NCBI RefSeq assembly: GCF_051962475.1
Contig: NZ_JBQCCF010000019.1
Span: 35,029-99,028, forward strand
Direction of reading: 5' to 3'
Length of the DNA stretch: 64,000 nt
Origin: Dyella_A sp051962475
Lineage (GTDB): Bacteria > Pseudomonadota > Gammaproteobacteria > Xanthomonadales > Rhodanobacteraceae
Shown: positions 42,946-51,820 of the stretch, one piece after another
How the letters are laid out: the number at the start of each line of letters is the position of its first letter
Numbering within the stretch: position 1 is the stretch's first letter
Translations under genes and position numbers: made by a program
The notes under the pieces: generated by a model
Database searches by the model: none
What the model was told of the DNA's origin: nothing
Seen by the model: the letters and a program-made list of their open reading frames with translations, nothing else

Positions 42946-45351
42946 TCAGGAATCGGGAGGGACGACCCCAGTATCGCGCGGCGGGCGCACGGTGCGTATC
43001 ACCATGTCCTGCGCGCGGATCAGCGGCAGGTTCTGCTCGCGCAGCTTCGCCAGCACGGCGAACAGCAGGTCACTTTTCACGGTGGACGCGTCGCGCGGGT
43101 TGCGCGTGTAGGCGTAGGCGCTGAACACCAGGTTGCCGGCGTCGATGCTGTCCAGCTGGACGTACGGCGCAGGCGTGTCCAGCGTTGCGGGGTGCGCCTT
43201 GAGCGCTTCCAGGATAAGGTCGCGTGCTTGCGCGGCATCGGTGTCCAGTGGCATCGGCACGCTGAACTTCACCCGCCCCAGCGCATTGGCCAACGTCACG
43301 TTGCGCACGTTCTGGGTGATCAACTGCGAGTTCGGCACGATCACAGTGGAGCGATCCCATAGCTGGATCTCGGTGGCGCGAACGTTGATGCGGCGGATGT
43401 CGCCCTCCACGCCGTTGAGGCTAACCCAGTCGCCCACTTTCACCGGTCGCTCGGCCAGCAGGATCAGCCCGGAGATGAAGTTCGACACGATCGCCTGCAG
43501 ACCGAAGCCGATGCCCACCGACAGCGCGCTGGCGATCCACGCGATGTTCTGCAGGCTCACCTTCAGTGTGGCCAGCGCCATCACCACCACCAGCACGCCG
43601 CCGACGTAGCCGAGCAGGGTGAGCATCGACATGCGCATGCCGGCGTCCAGCCGGGTGTTGGGCAGCAGCTCCACCTCAAGCCAGCGCTTGATGATGCGCA
43701 CCACGCCCAGGCCCACCACCAGCACCAGCATGGCCTTGATCACATCGCGCGGGGCCAGCGTCATCTCGCCGAAGGTGAGTCCACCCAACAGGGTGCCGAC
43801 GCTGGAGGTGAGGTCTTCCGGGCTGGCGCCCAGGCGCGAGATCACCGCGCCGATGCCCAGCAGCACCGCCAGTGCGCGGGTCACGCCGCAGAGCACGGCG
43901 CGTGCCTGCTCCAGCGGTCCGGGCTCCAGCTCGAACGCCCGCTGCAGGCGTTGCCCGGTGCGTCCCTTGGGCGACAGCAGCAGCGCCCAGGTGTCGTTGA
44001 GCGCATGCATGAACAGATACAGCGAGGCGAACACCACACTGATCCACACCGCGTTGATCGCCAGGAAAAACGCCAGCGCGATGTAGCCCGTCGCCACCGC
44101 CAGCACGCAGGTCACCGAGGCCAGCACCAGCGCGCCCAGGCAAAGGCCGATCCACAGCGAGCGGCTCGGCGGCGGCTCGCCGGCGGCGGCCAGGGCGCGC
44201 CGCGCGCGGGCCTGGCGCAGCAAGGCGGTGCCGATCAGCGCGGCGGTCACCAGGGCGATCAGGCCGCGCGTGGCCACGCTGGCCGGCAGGCTGGCGCTGA
44301 TCGCGTGGTTCACCAGTTCCACCGTGCCGAGCAGGGCGATCGCCATCGCCAGCAGCCACGGGAACGGGCGCAGCGCCTGCGCCTCGGCATCGGTGAGCTC
44401 GGGCAGGCGCCAGCTCGGGCGCACCGCCGAGAGCAGGGCGCGCCCGAGCCCGGCCACGTAGGCGCTGAGAAGCACCAGCTGCACCATCTGATGGGCGAGC
44501 CCAGCGAGGTCGTCGTCGAGCAGGCCGTTCCAGTTCACCGACCAGTACACCAGTTGCGCCGCCAGACCCGTGTTGAGCGTGGTGAGTACGGCAATCGCCA
44601 GCGCCAGCGCGCTGCGTCGCAGACGGCCGGCGGCCATGCGGTTCTGGGTGAGGCGCAGCAGCTGGCGCTCCAGCAGCCAGCGGCCCACGCCCAGCAGCAA
44701 TGCCGCGGAGAGCAGGCAGGCTACGAATGGCGTGCGATTGGGCGGCTGCGAGGCCGCGCGGATCGCCGTGCCGAGGTCGTCGCCGAGTGCGCGCAAGCGG
44801 CGCAGGTCGGACGGCAGGCTGCGCATCGGGTCGGACCAGAACGCGGTGCTGAAGGGCGTGGCCGTGCGTTCGGCCAGTCGCGTCTGGAATTCGTTGCGAC
44901 GCTGGTCGGAGAGTTGCGCGGCGAGTTGGGCGGCCTCCTGGCCCATCAGCTGCGCCTGTTTCACCTGCGCATCCACGTCGGCCTGCGCCTTGTCGAGCTT
45001 GCGTCGTTGGGCGCTTACCTCGGCCGCTTCGGCCGGGGCGCCCTTGGCCGGCGCCGGCCCTAGCACGGCCAGCTGTGCCTGCACGCTTTGCACCTGCGGC
45101 GCAAGGCTGGCGGCGAGCTGGCTGGCCTGGTCCTGTACGGCCAGCGCCTGTGTGCGCAGGTCGCCCAGCTGGCCCGCTGTCGGTTGGGCGGCGAGCGCCT
45201 TCTTGATGTCGTCGAGCTGCCCGCGCAACTGGTCCATCTGCTGCGACGGCGTGGGCGGCGGGGCGTCGGGCGCCGCGTCCTGGCGGGCGAGGGCAGCGGT
45301 GCTGCCGAAGGCAAGCAGGAGAACCAGCAGGAGGCGGGCGAGGCGAGGCAT
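42946..45351 (-). CDS. Large MscS-family mechanosensitive channel (DUF3772 type)
   Basis: 801 residues. Signal peptide at 1-22 (LLLVLLLAFGSTAALA), then a periplasmic coiled-coil and DUF3772 region (repeated QLxxQLxxL), about ten transmembrane helices, and a C-terminal MscS core with SALSVGIGFGLQAIVSNFISG (the pore-lining TM3), RPVKVGDWVSLNGVEGDIRRINVRAT and STVIVPNSQLITQNVRN. It opens under membrane tension to release osmolytes. Start at ATG 45349-45351; the frame runs 25 codons further upstream without support. Confidence 0.9.
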   Translation of the reverse strand: MPRLARLLLVLLLAFGSTAALARQDAAPDAPPPTPSQQMDQLRGQLDDIKKALAAQPTAGQLGDLRTQALAVQDQASQLAASLAPQVQSVQAQLAVLGPAPAKGAPAEAAEVSAQRRKLDKAQADVDAQVKQAQLMGQEAAQLAAQLSDQRRNEFQTRLAERTATPFSTAFWSDPMRSLPSDLRRLRALGDDLGTAIRAASQPPNRTPFVACLLSAALLLGVGRWLLERQLLRLTQNRMAAGRLRRSALALAIAVLTTLNTGLAAQLVYWSVNWNGLLDDDLAGLAHQMVQLVLLSAYVAGLGRALLSAVRPSWRLPELTDAEAQALRPFPWLLAMAIALLGTVELVNHAISASLPASVATRGLIALVTAALIGTALLRQARARRALAAAGEPPPSRSLWIGLCLGALVLASVTCVLAVATGYIALAFFLAINAVWISVVFASLYLFMHALNDTWALLLSPKGRTGQRLQRAFELEPGPLEQARAVLCGVTRALAVLLGIGAVISRLGASPEDLTSSVGTLLGGLTFGEMTLAPRDVIKAMLVLVVGLGVVRIIKRWLEVELLPNTRLDAGMRMSMLTLLGYVGGVLVVVMALATLKVSLQNIAWIASALSVGIGFGLQAIVSNFISGLILLAERPVKVGDWVSLNGVEGDIRRINVRATEIQLWDRSTVIVPNSQLITQNVRNVTLANALGRVKFSVPMPLDTDAAQARDLILEALKAHPATLDTPAPYVQLDSIDAGNLVFSAYAYTRNPRDASTVKSDLLFAVLAKLREQNLPLIRAQDMVIRTVRPPRDTGVVPPDS

Positions 45352-45439
45352 CCGGGCATGATCGGAGCCGCCCTGCGGGCGGTCAATCGCCGCGCGTGCC
45401 TTGACGATGCCTTCAGCAGCGGGCATTCAGCCTGACCCG

Positions 45440-46129
45440 ATGAGCACGCCCTTCGATGTTCCCCCGGATCTGCTCGCCTGGCACGGCGACGTGGCCCGCG
45501 CACGCCAGCTGCAACAGGAGCTGGCCGCCCGCGTGCGATTGCAGCACGACGCCCCGCCACCGCGCCTGGTGGCCGGCGTCGATGTCGGCTTCGAGGAGGC
45601 CGGCGCCATCACCCGCGCCGCTGCCGTGCTGCTTGACGCCGCCACCATGCAGCCCCTGGCCGAGGTGGTGGCGCGCCTGCCCACGCGCATGCCGTACATC
45701 CCCGGGCTGCTCTCTTTCCGCGAGCTGCCGGCCGTGCTGCAGGCGCTGGCGCAGTTGCCCGAAGTGCCGGAGCTGATCCTCGTTGACGGCCACGGCGTGG
45801 CGCATCCGCGGGGGCTGGGCATCGCCGCGCACCTGGGTGTGGTCATCGACCTGCCCACCATCGGCGTGGCGAAGAAAATCCTGGTCGGCAGCCATGACGC
45901 CGTGGGTTTGAAACGCGGCGATCGCACGCCGCTGATGCACCGCGGCCGCATGATCGGCACCGTGCTTCGCAGCAAGGACGGCATCCAGCCACTGATCGTC
46001 TCCCCCGGCCACCGGGTGAGCCACGCCACCGCGGTGGCGCGCGTGCTCGCCTGCGGCCGCGGCTACAAGCTGCCCGAGCCCACACGGCTGGCCGACCGGC
46101 TGGCGTCGCGGCGGGATCGGCGCACCTGA
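45440..46129 (+). CDS. nfi: Endonuclease V
   Basis: 229 residues. Catalytic blocks VAGVDVGF (first Asp), MPYIPGLLSFRELPA, ILVDGHGVAHPRGLGIAAHLG (second Asp and histidines) and GVAKKILVG are all conserved. It cleaves the second phosphodiester bond 3' to deoxyinosine during repair of deaminated adenine. Start ATG 45440, divergent from the mscS-like gene by 88 bp. Its 3' flank is filled with palindromic repeats. Confidence 0.92.
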   Translation: MSTPFDVPPDLLAWHGDVARARQLQQELAARVRLQHDAPPPRLVAGVDVGFEEAGAITRAAAVLLDAATMQPLAEVVARLPTRMPYIPGLLSFRELPAVLQALAQLPEVPELILVDGHGVAHPRGLGIAAHLGVVIDLPTIGVAKKILVGSHDAVGLKRGDRTPLMHRGRMIGTVLRSKDGIQPLIVSPGHRVSHATAVARVLACGRGYKLPEPTRLADRLASRRDRRT

Positions 46130-46231
46130 CCGGAACGGCCAGGAACAGGCGAGTCCCCCGACGGCGACATCGACGCGCGCGCAGGCTGCCTTGCGACGTG
46201 GCGCGAGCGGGTGGCACTTCACGCCCTTGGC

Positions 46232-46314
46232 GCCGTCATTCCCGCGGACGCGGGGATCCATCCCGGTGCGATGCATGAAGCAACGTGGATGCCCGCTTTC
46301 GCGGGCATGACGGC
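46232..46314. repeat. GTCATTCCCGCG-family palindromic repeat, copy 1
   Basis: GCCGTCATTCCCGCGGACGC at the left and GCGGGCATGACGGC at the right, enclosing ATGCATGAAGCAACGTGGAT. The outer arms are inverted repeats of each other (GCCGTCAT/ATGACGGC). Confidence 0.85.
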
Positions 46315-46407
46315 CCAGTGGCACGAAGGCTTGGCGGCGAGGCCAAGCTCTTCGCCGCCTGCAGTCCGCACCTGCGCACGGCCGTGCTCTGCCTCATCCC
46401 CTCAACC

Positions 46408-46490
46408 GCCGTCATTCCCGCGGACGCGGGAATCCATTCGGGCGTGCTGCATGAAGCAACGTGGATGCCCGCTTTCGCGGGCATGACGGC
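46408..46490. repeat. GTCATTCCCGCG-family palindromic repeat, copy 2
   Basis: Same organisation as copy 1 at the same length. The right half GCATGAAGCAACGTGGATGC onward is identical between the two copies; the centre differs by several substitutions. Confidence 0.85.
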
Positions 46491-46568
46491 AGGGTGCCGG
46501 GGTCGAGCTCCTGGTTGTCGTGCGTTCGTCAGCCGCGAAGGACAACGGTCTGGCTCATCCCCTCAGCC

Positions 46569-46598
46569 GCCGTCATTCCCGCGAACGCGGGAATCCAT
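46569..46598. repeat. GTCATTCCCGCG-family repeat, half copy
   Basis: Only the left arm (GCCGTCATTCCCGCGAACGC then GGGAATCCA) is present; the right arm is missing. It is preceded by TCCCCTCAGCC, which is also seen before copy 2. Confidence 0.75.
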
Positions 46599-46835
46599 TT
46601 TGATCTTCTCCAGCAGTCCCATGGCGGCCACGCGCTCGCGGACACGACGCCGCCGCTTTCTCCCGCCGCGAATCACGCCGACATCACGCACGCGCCTCAA
46701 GCGCATTCGTATACGGTGAGCGCCCACCCACGGCACGACAACGCGTGCGGGCGCCTGGCCCACCCCACGCGGCTTGTCCTCCTGCTCTCGCGCCCACATG
46801 CTCACGCCTCTGGCGCTGCGCTCCCCGGACATCCC

Positions 46836-48680
<1,845 letters not shown>

Positions 48681-48927
48681 GGGCGGAATGGCCGGCCGTT
48701 CGCTGGCCGCGCTCGGCGAATTCGTTTTCGCGAGGGGCGGCCTTGCGCAGGCTTGCAGGCATCACTCCCACAACCAGCATCTGTCGCACCGCCCGGTAGC
48801 CATGTGCTTCCGCTTGCCCAGCGCTGCCGTGCAAGCGCCTGGGATGTTCGGCTTGTCGGGCGAGCAGGCGCTCACGCATATTCGCGCAGCCCGTACCGCG
48901 TCAGGCGGTCACTAGGTATTTGCCCAC

Positions 48928-49347
48928 TTGGTCAAGCGCACCCCGCCCACTGTCGGCATTGGCTTCCTCATCCTGCTCGTAGCGGGCGGAATGTCGTTGC
49001 TGGTGCACCTGCACCCTGAAAAGTTGAAGGTACCCGCCTGGGTGGCGCATCTCGCCTTGGGCCTGTTGGCTTTCGCCGGCGTCTGCGTCGTGGCGCTGGC
49101 ACTTCGCCTGAACCAGCTCATCTGGCTTGTCTGCGTGCTGCTCGGCGCGATGGCCATTGCGCCGGCGTGGATTGCCCTTGGTTCCGGGCCCCGTCAATGC
49201 ACCATGTTCTCGCTTGGCGCGCGTGGCGCGCGTGCCGCGGTGTCCGAGGTGGCCTGTCGTGACGCCTTCGGGATCGGGGCGACGATACTGGCGACCCTAT
49301 TCATCCTTGCGGTCCGCGGCGCTCTGTGGTCGAGAGACGCGGGCTAG
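48928..49347 (+). CDS. Small multi-pass membrane protein of unknown function
   Basis: 139 residues beginning with a TTG codon (MVKRTPPTVG). Four hydrophobic segments: 11-27, 39-57, 62-83 and 118-133. A CTMFSLG/SEVACRD cysteine pair lies in the loop before the last helix. No ATG fits before the first helix (the first in-frame ATG would remove it), which favours TTG. No family recognised. Confidence 0.55.
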   Translation: MVKRTPPTVGIGFLILLVAGGMSLLVHLHPEKLKVPAWVAHLALGLLAFAGVCVVALALRLNQLIWLVCVLLGAMAIAPAWIALGSGPRQCTMFSLGARGARAAVSEVACRDAFGIGATILATLFILAVRGALWSRDAG

Positions 49348-49450
49348 TCAATCTCCTTGCCTGCGTCGCTTCGCGGCGTGGCCAACACCCGGGGGCACAG
49401 CCCAGATGCCAGCGCGCTTGAACCGACCAGCCCGCGTTTCGAAACCACGC

Positions 49451-49690
49451 ATGGATCCATTTACCGCGCGCGCCGGTGGGCTGCTCTTCTTGCTTATCGC
49501 CGCCGGGGAGCTGTTTGTGGGCATAAGAGCCGCGGCCACGGGATGCATCAGCACCATGCGTGGGCACCACGGTCCGAGCGTTCTCCATTGCTCGCCCGAC
49601 CTGTGGTATCGGGGTATGACCGCTGCGGCGCTCATCATGGGAGTGGCGCTGGCTGCCGTTGGTGTGAAGTGGCTCATGCGCGCGCGGTAG
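49451..49690 (+). CDS. Small hypothetical membrane protein
   Basis: 79 residues with two transmembrane helices (GGLLFLLIAAGELFVGI and AAALIMGVALAAVGVKW) separated by a Cys- and His-containing loop (CISTMRGHHGPSVLHCSPD). ATG 49451; ribosome-binding signal weak. Third unknown membrane gene downstream of the ABC exporter; perhaps related in role to the preceding protein. Confidence 0.5.
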   Translation: MDPFTARAGGLLFLLIAAGELFVGIRAAATGCISTMRGHHGPSVLHCSPDLWYRGMTAAALIMGVALAAVGVKWLMRAR

Positions 49691-49992
49691 GCCTGAGGGG
49701 CAAGCTGCGGAGATCGGCGATTCCGGGTCGGCCGATGGGCGTCAGCTTTGACGTCCGGAAGGCCGCCGTCTAGATAGGCACAAGGAGGCTCTGCTCGGTC
49801 TACACCCGCGGCGGGCCTGCACTTCGTGAGAGACCGTGGGCCGTCGCAAACGCCGCCATCCCGCAAAAAAAAGGAGGCGCACTGCGCCCCCCACCATCAA
49901 TTTATATCCGCCGTCCGGGCTTGCGGCAAGGCGCGCGCCCTGACCTAGCATCGCCGCCCTGCCGACGGGGCAGGAAGCATGAGGCGGGGCGG
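49691..49992. other. 302-bp intergenic region before arr
   Basis: Contains the minus-strand hairpin-terminator at 49865-49892 and a short AT-rich patch (ATCAATTTATATCC, 49896-49909). The latter could belong to the promoter of the Arr gene; no clear -35 is visible. No gene is supported. Confidence 0.4.
49865..49892 (-). terminator. Minus-strand intrinsic terminator-like hairpin
   Basis: On the minus strand, GGGGGCGC-AGT-GCGCCTCC forms an 8-bp stem (one G-U pair) followed by eight T residues (plus-strand A-run 49865-49872). No minus-strand gene is found to its right, so what it terminates is unclear: possibly an antisense RNA across arr, or a relic. Confidence 0.55.
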
Positions 49993-50427
49993 ATGATGCA
50001 TGACGACGAGTGGGTCGCGGTTTCCCATGCAAACTGCGAGTGCGTGGCCGGGCCGTTCTATCACGGCACTCGGGCGGACCTTTCCGTCGGCGATCTGCTG
50101 ACGGCAGGGTTCACCTCCAACTACGACGAGCGGGTGGTGATGAATCACGTCTACTTCACCGCCATGGCGAAGGGTGCGGGGTTGGCTGCTGAGATGGCGC
50201 GTGGTGCGGGTCGACCGCGGGTTTACGTGGTGGCACCTACCGGCGCGTTCGAGGATGACCCGAACGTCACCAACAAGAAGTTCCGCGGCAATCCGACACG
50301 GTCGTACCGGAGTGCGCTGCCGTTGAAGGTTCTGGGCGAGCTGGACAACTGGGAGCTCTATGACGCGGAGTTCATCGCGGAACTGAGGCGTCGCGTCGAG
50401 GAGGGCATGGGAGAAATCCTCAACTGA
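49993..50427 (+). CDS. arr: Rifamycin ADP-ribosyltransferase
   Basis: 144 residues, the usual Arr size. NAD-binding and catalytic features match Arr: GPFYHGT (His24), NHVYFTA (Tyr54), APTGAFEDDPNVTNK (Asp88/89) and FRGNPTRSYRSALPLKVLGE. Arr transfers ADP-ribose from NAD to the C21/C23 hydroxyl of rifamycins, inactivating the drug. ATG 49993; the next ATG (49996) is also possible. Chromosomal Arr genes occur in many environmental bacteria. No integron or transposon features flank it, so it looks native. Confidence 0.92.
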   Translation: MMHDDEWVAVSHANCECVAGPFYHGTRADLSVGDLLTAGFTSNYDERVVMNHVYFTAMAKGAGLAAEMARGAGRPRVYVVAPTGAFEDDPNVTNKKFRGNPTRSYRSALPLKVLGELDNWELYDAEFIAELRRRVEEGMGEILN

Positions 50428-50740
50428 GGATGGCGCACACCTCGTCAGGAGTGGGTCGCCTGAGTTGTCATCCGAGGGCGGTCGAGTCCCCTGGAGGGTC
50501 GCCGCAGGTGTTCCCTCCAGGGGACTCTACCGCGGGCACGCGCCGAGGCGTTCGAAGTGGGGGCCTTCTCCGAAGGCCTCGCCCGCACCGCAGGCCGAAG
50601 TGCGTTCGAGGTGTCGGAAAGCTTCGCGCAGTGCCCGGTCGATGAGGCTGAGCGCGGTGCGGTTCTTCTCACATTCTTGCCCACCGATTCACACGCGCGG
50701 CGGCACTCTGCGGCTTCCCACCGACGCGGAGGATCGAGCC
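50428..50740. other. Intergenic region with two strong inverted repeats
   Basis: 313 bp between arr and the DUF6496 gene. It contains the 15-bp perfect inverted repeat at 50484-50527 and the GGCCTTC/GAAGGCC hairpin at 50562-50578. No gene is supported. GCGGAGGATCG at 50726-50736 is the ribosome-binding site of the next gene. Confidence 0.45.
50484..50527. repeat. 15-bp perfect inverted repeat
   Basis: GAGTCCCCTGGAGGG at 50484-50498 and CCCTCCAGGGGACTC at 50513-50527, with a 14-base loop. Perfect complementarity, no T-run: an attenuator, an mRNA stabiliser for arr, or a palindromic repeat. Confidence 0.8.
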
Positions 50741-51310
50741 ATGCCGAGCAAGAGCGCCATCCAGCGAGCCCGCAAGGACAAGCGCGAGGGTAAGTCGCCC
50801 AGCACGCAGGCGGGGGAGTTCGTACGCGAGGAGATCGAGCACGTGCGCGAGGGCAAGCACGGGGCGCGGTCGACCAAGCAGGCGATCGCGATTGGCCTGT
50901 CCGAGGCCCGCAGCGCCGGCGTGGATGTGCCGGCCAAGGGCAAGGCCGCGAAAAAATCCTCGACGAAGAAAGCGGCTGCCAAGAAATCCTCAACGAAGAA
51001 GCCGTCTACGAAGAAATCGGCCAGCAAGAAGGTGGTTACCAAGAAGGCGGCGAGCAAGAAGACGGCGCGCAAGTCGTCGGAGACGAAGGCTACCCGCAGC
51101 CGCGCCGCGACCAAGGCGCTGAAGAAGGAAGGAAGCGCGGCCGCCTCCAAGCGCGCGCTGTCGCGCCAGGGACATCAGGCGGCAGCCAAGCGTTCCGCGG
51201 CCGATCGCAGCGCCGCGGCCAAGAAAGCGGCTCGCACCAAGGGGGCGAAGGGGCGTTCCGCCGCCGCGAAGAAGGCCGCGCGAACGCGCGCGCGTGGCGC
51301 TAGCGATTAG
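50741..51310 (+). CDS. DUF6496 protein with Lys/Ala-rich histone H1-like tail
   Basis: 189 residues. The N-terminal ~60 residues (QRARKDKREGKSPSTQAGEF, then ARSTKQAIAIGLSEARSAG) match DUF6496 as seen in many proteobacteria. The remainder is an extreme low-complexity Lys/Ala/Ser/Thr tail with repeated KKSSTKKAAAKK and AAAKKAART units, like the C-terminal tails of histone H1-like bacterial proteins. The predicted protein is very basic and probably binds DNA or RNA. GCGGAGGATCGAGCC precedes the ATG. Confidence 0.75.
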   Translation: MPSKSAIQRARKDKREGKSPSTQAGEFVREEIEHVREGKHGARSTKQAIAIGLSEARSAGVDVPAKGKAAKKSSTKKAAAKKSSTKKPSTKKSASKKVVTKKAASKKTARKSSETKATRSRAATKALKKEGSAAASKRALSRQGHQAAAKRSAADRSAAAKKAARTKGAKGRSAAAKKAARTRARGASD

Positions 51311-51361
51311 GCCGGCCGCACGGCGACGCGCTGCCGGAGCGTAAACGCCGGACTGGAGCGC

Positions 51362-51393
51362 TTGACTCTGGACCTGGATCAAGGGTCTAGAGT
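51362..51393 (+). promoter_or_regulatory. MerR-type promoter/operator
   Basis: TTGACT (51362-51367) as -35 and TAGAGT (51388-51393) as -10 are separated by 20 bp, the over-long spacing that MerR-family activators require. A dyad ACTCTGGACC (51365-51374) N9 GGTCTAGAGT (51384-51393) lies between and over them, with 9 of 10 bases matching. It lies just upstream of the MerR-family gene, which starts 8 bp later. Confidence 0.88.
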
Positions 51394-51400
51394 GCTGCTC

Positions 51401-51820
51401 ATGAACACATCAAGCCCACTCACCATCGGTGCTGTCGCCAAGCGCACCGGCGTTCCGATTGACACCATCCGCTACTACGAGCGCGAGGGTCTGCTGCCCG
51501 TGCCGTTGCGCCGTGCCTCGGGCTATCGCAGTTACGGCGAGAGCACCGTGGTGCAGCTGCGCTTCATCCGCCGCGCGAAGACACTGGGTTTCACGCTGGA
51601 GGAGATTCGCGACCTGCTGGCGCTCTCGTCCGATCGCCAGCGCGGCGTGAAGGCAGTGAAGAAGCGTGCCGAGGCGCGCCTGGCGGCGATCGAGGCGCGC
51701 ATCGCCGAACTGCAGCGCGTGCGCGAAGGGCTGGTGGAGCTGGTTGCCTCGTGCCCCGGTCATGGGGCGCCGGAGCACTGCCCGATCCTGCGCGCGCTCA
51801 ACGACGAGGAGAATCTCTGA
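51401..51820 (+). CDS. MerR-family metal-responsive regulator
   Basis: 139 residues. HTH (TIGAVAKRTGVPIDTIRYYEREGLL), long dimerisation helix, and a C-terminal metal-binding loop CPGHGAPEHCPIL with two cysteines, as in the CueR/ZntR/CadR/HmrR group. The eight-residue spacing between the cysteines does not match the seven of CueR exactly, so copper is not proven. Activates its own operon through the 20-bp-spacer promoter upstream. Overlaps the ATPase start by one base (TGATG). Confidence 0.9.
   Translation: MNTSSPLTIGAVAKRTGVPIDTIRYYEREGLLPVPLRRASGYRSYGESTVVQLRFIRRAKTLGFTLEEIRDLLALSSDRQRGVKAVKKRAEARLAAIEARIAELQRVREGLVELVASCPGHGAPEHCPILRALNDEENL

Larger units (their letters stand above)
46130..46835. 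other. Repeat-rich intergenic region
   Basis: 706 bp between endonuclease V and the ABC exporter. It holds three GTCATTCCCGCG-type palindromic repeats (annotated separately). No gene is supported; open frames running in from the ABC gene are read-through. The ABC promoter is probably near 46700-46830. Confidence 0.5.

Noticed and set aside
46232..46598. Evenly spaced repeats resembling a short CRISPR array
   Set aside because: Copies are internally palindromic and ~80 bp long with unique spacing of different sizes; no cas genes are present. They are REP-like elements.
49742..50032. Minus-strand frame of 96 codons covering the orphan terminator and arr start
   Set aside because: Arg/Ser/Pro-rich shadow of the intergenic region; a terminator inside it makes expression unlikely.
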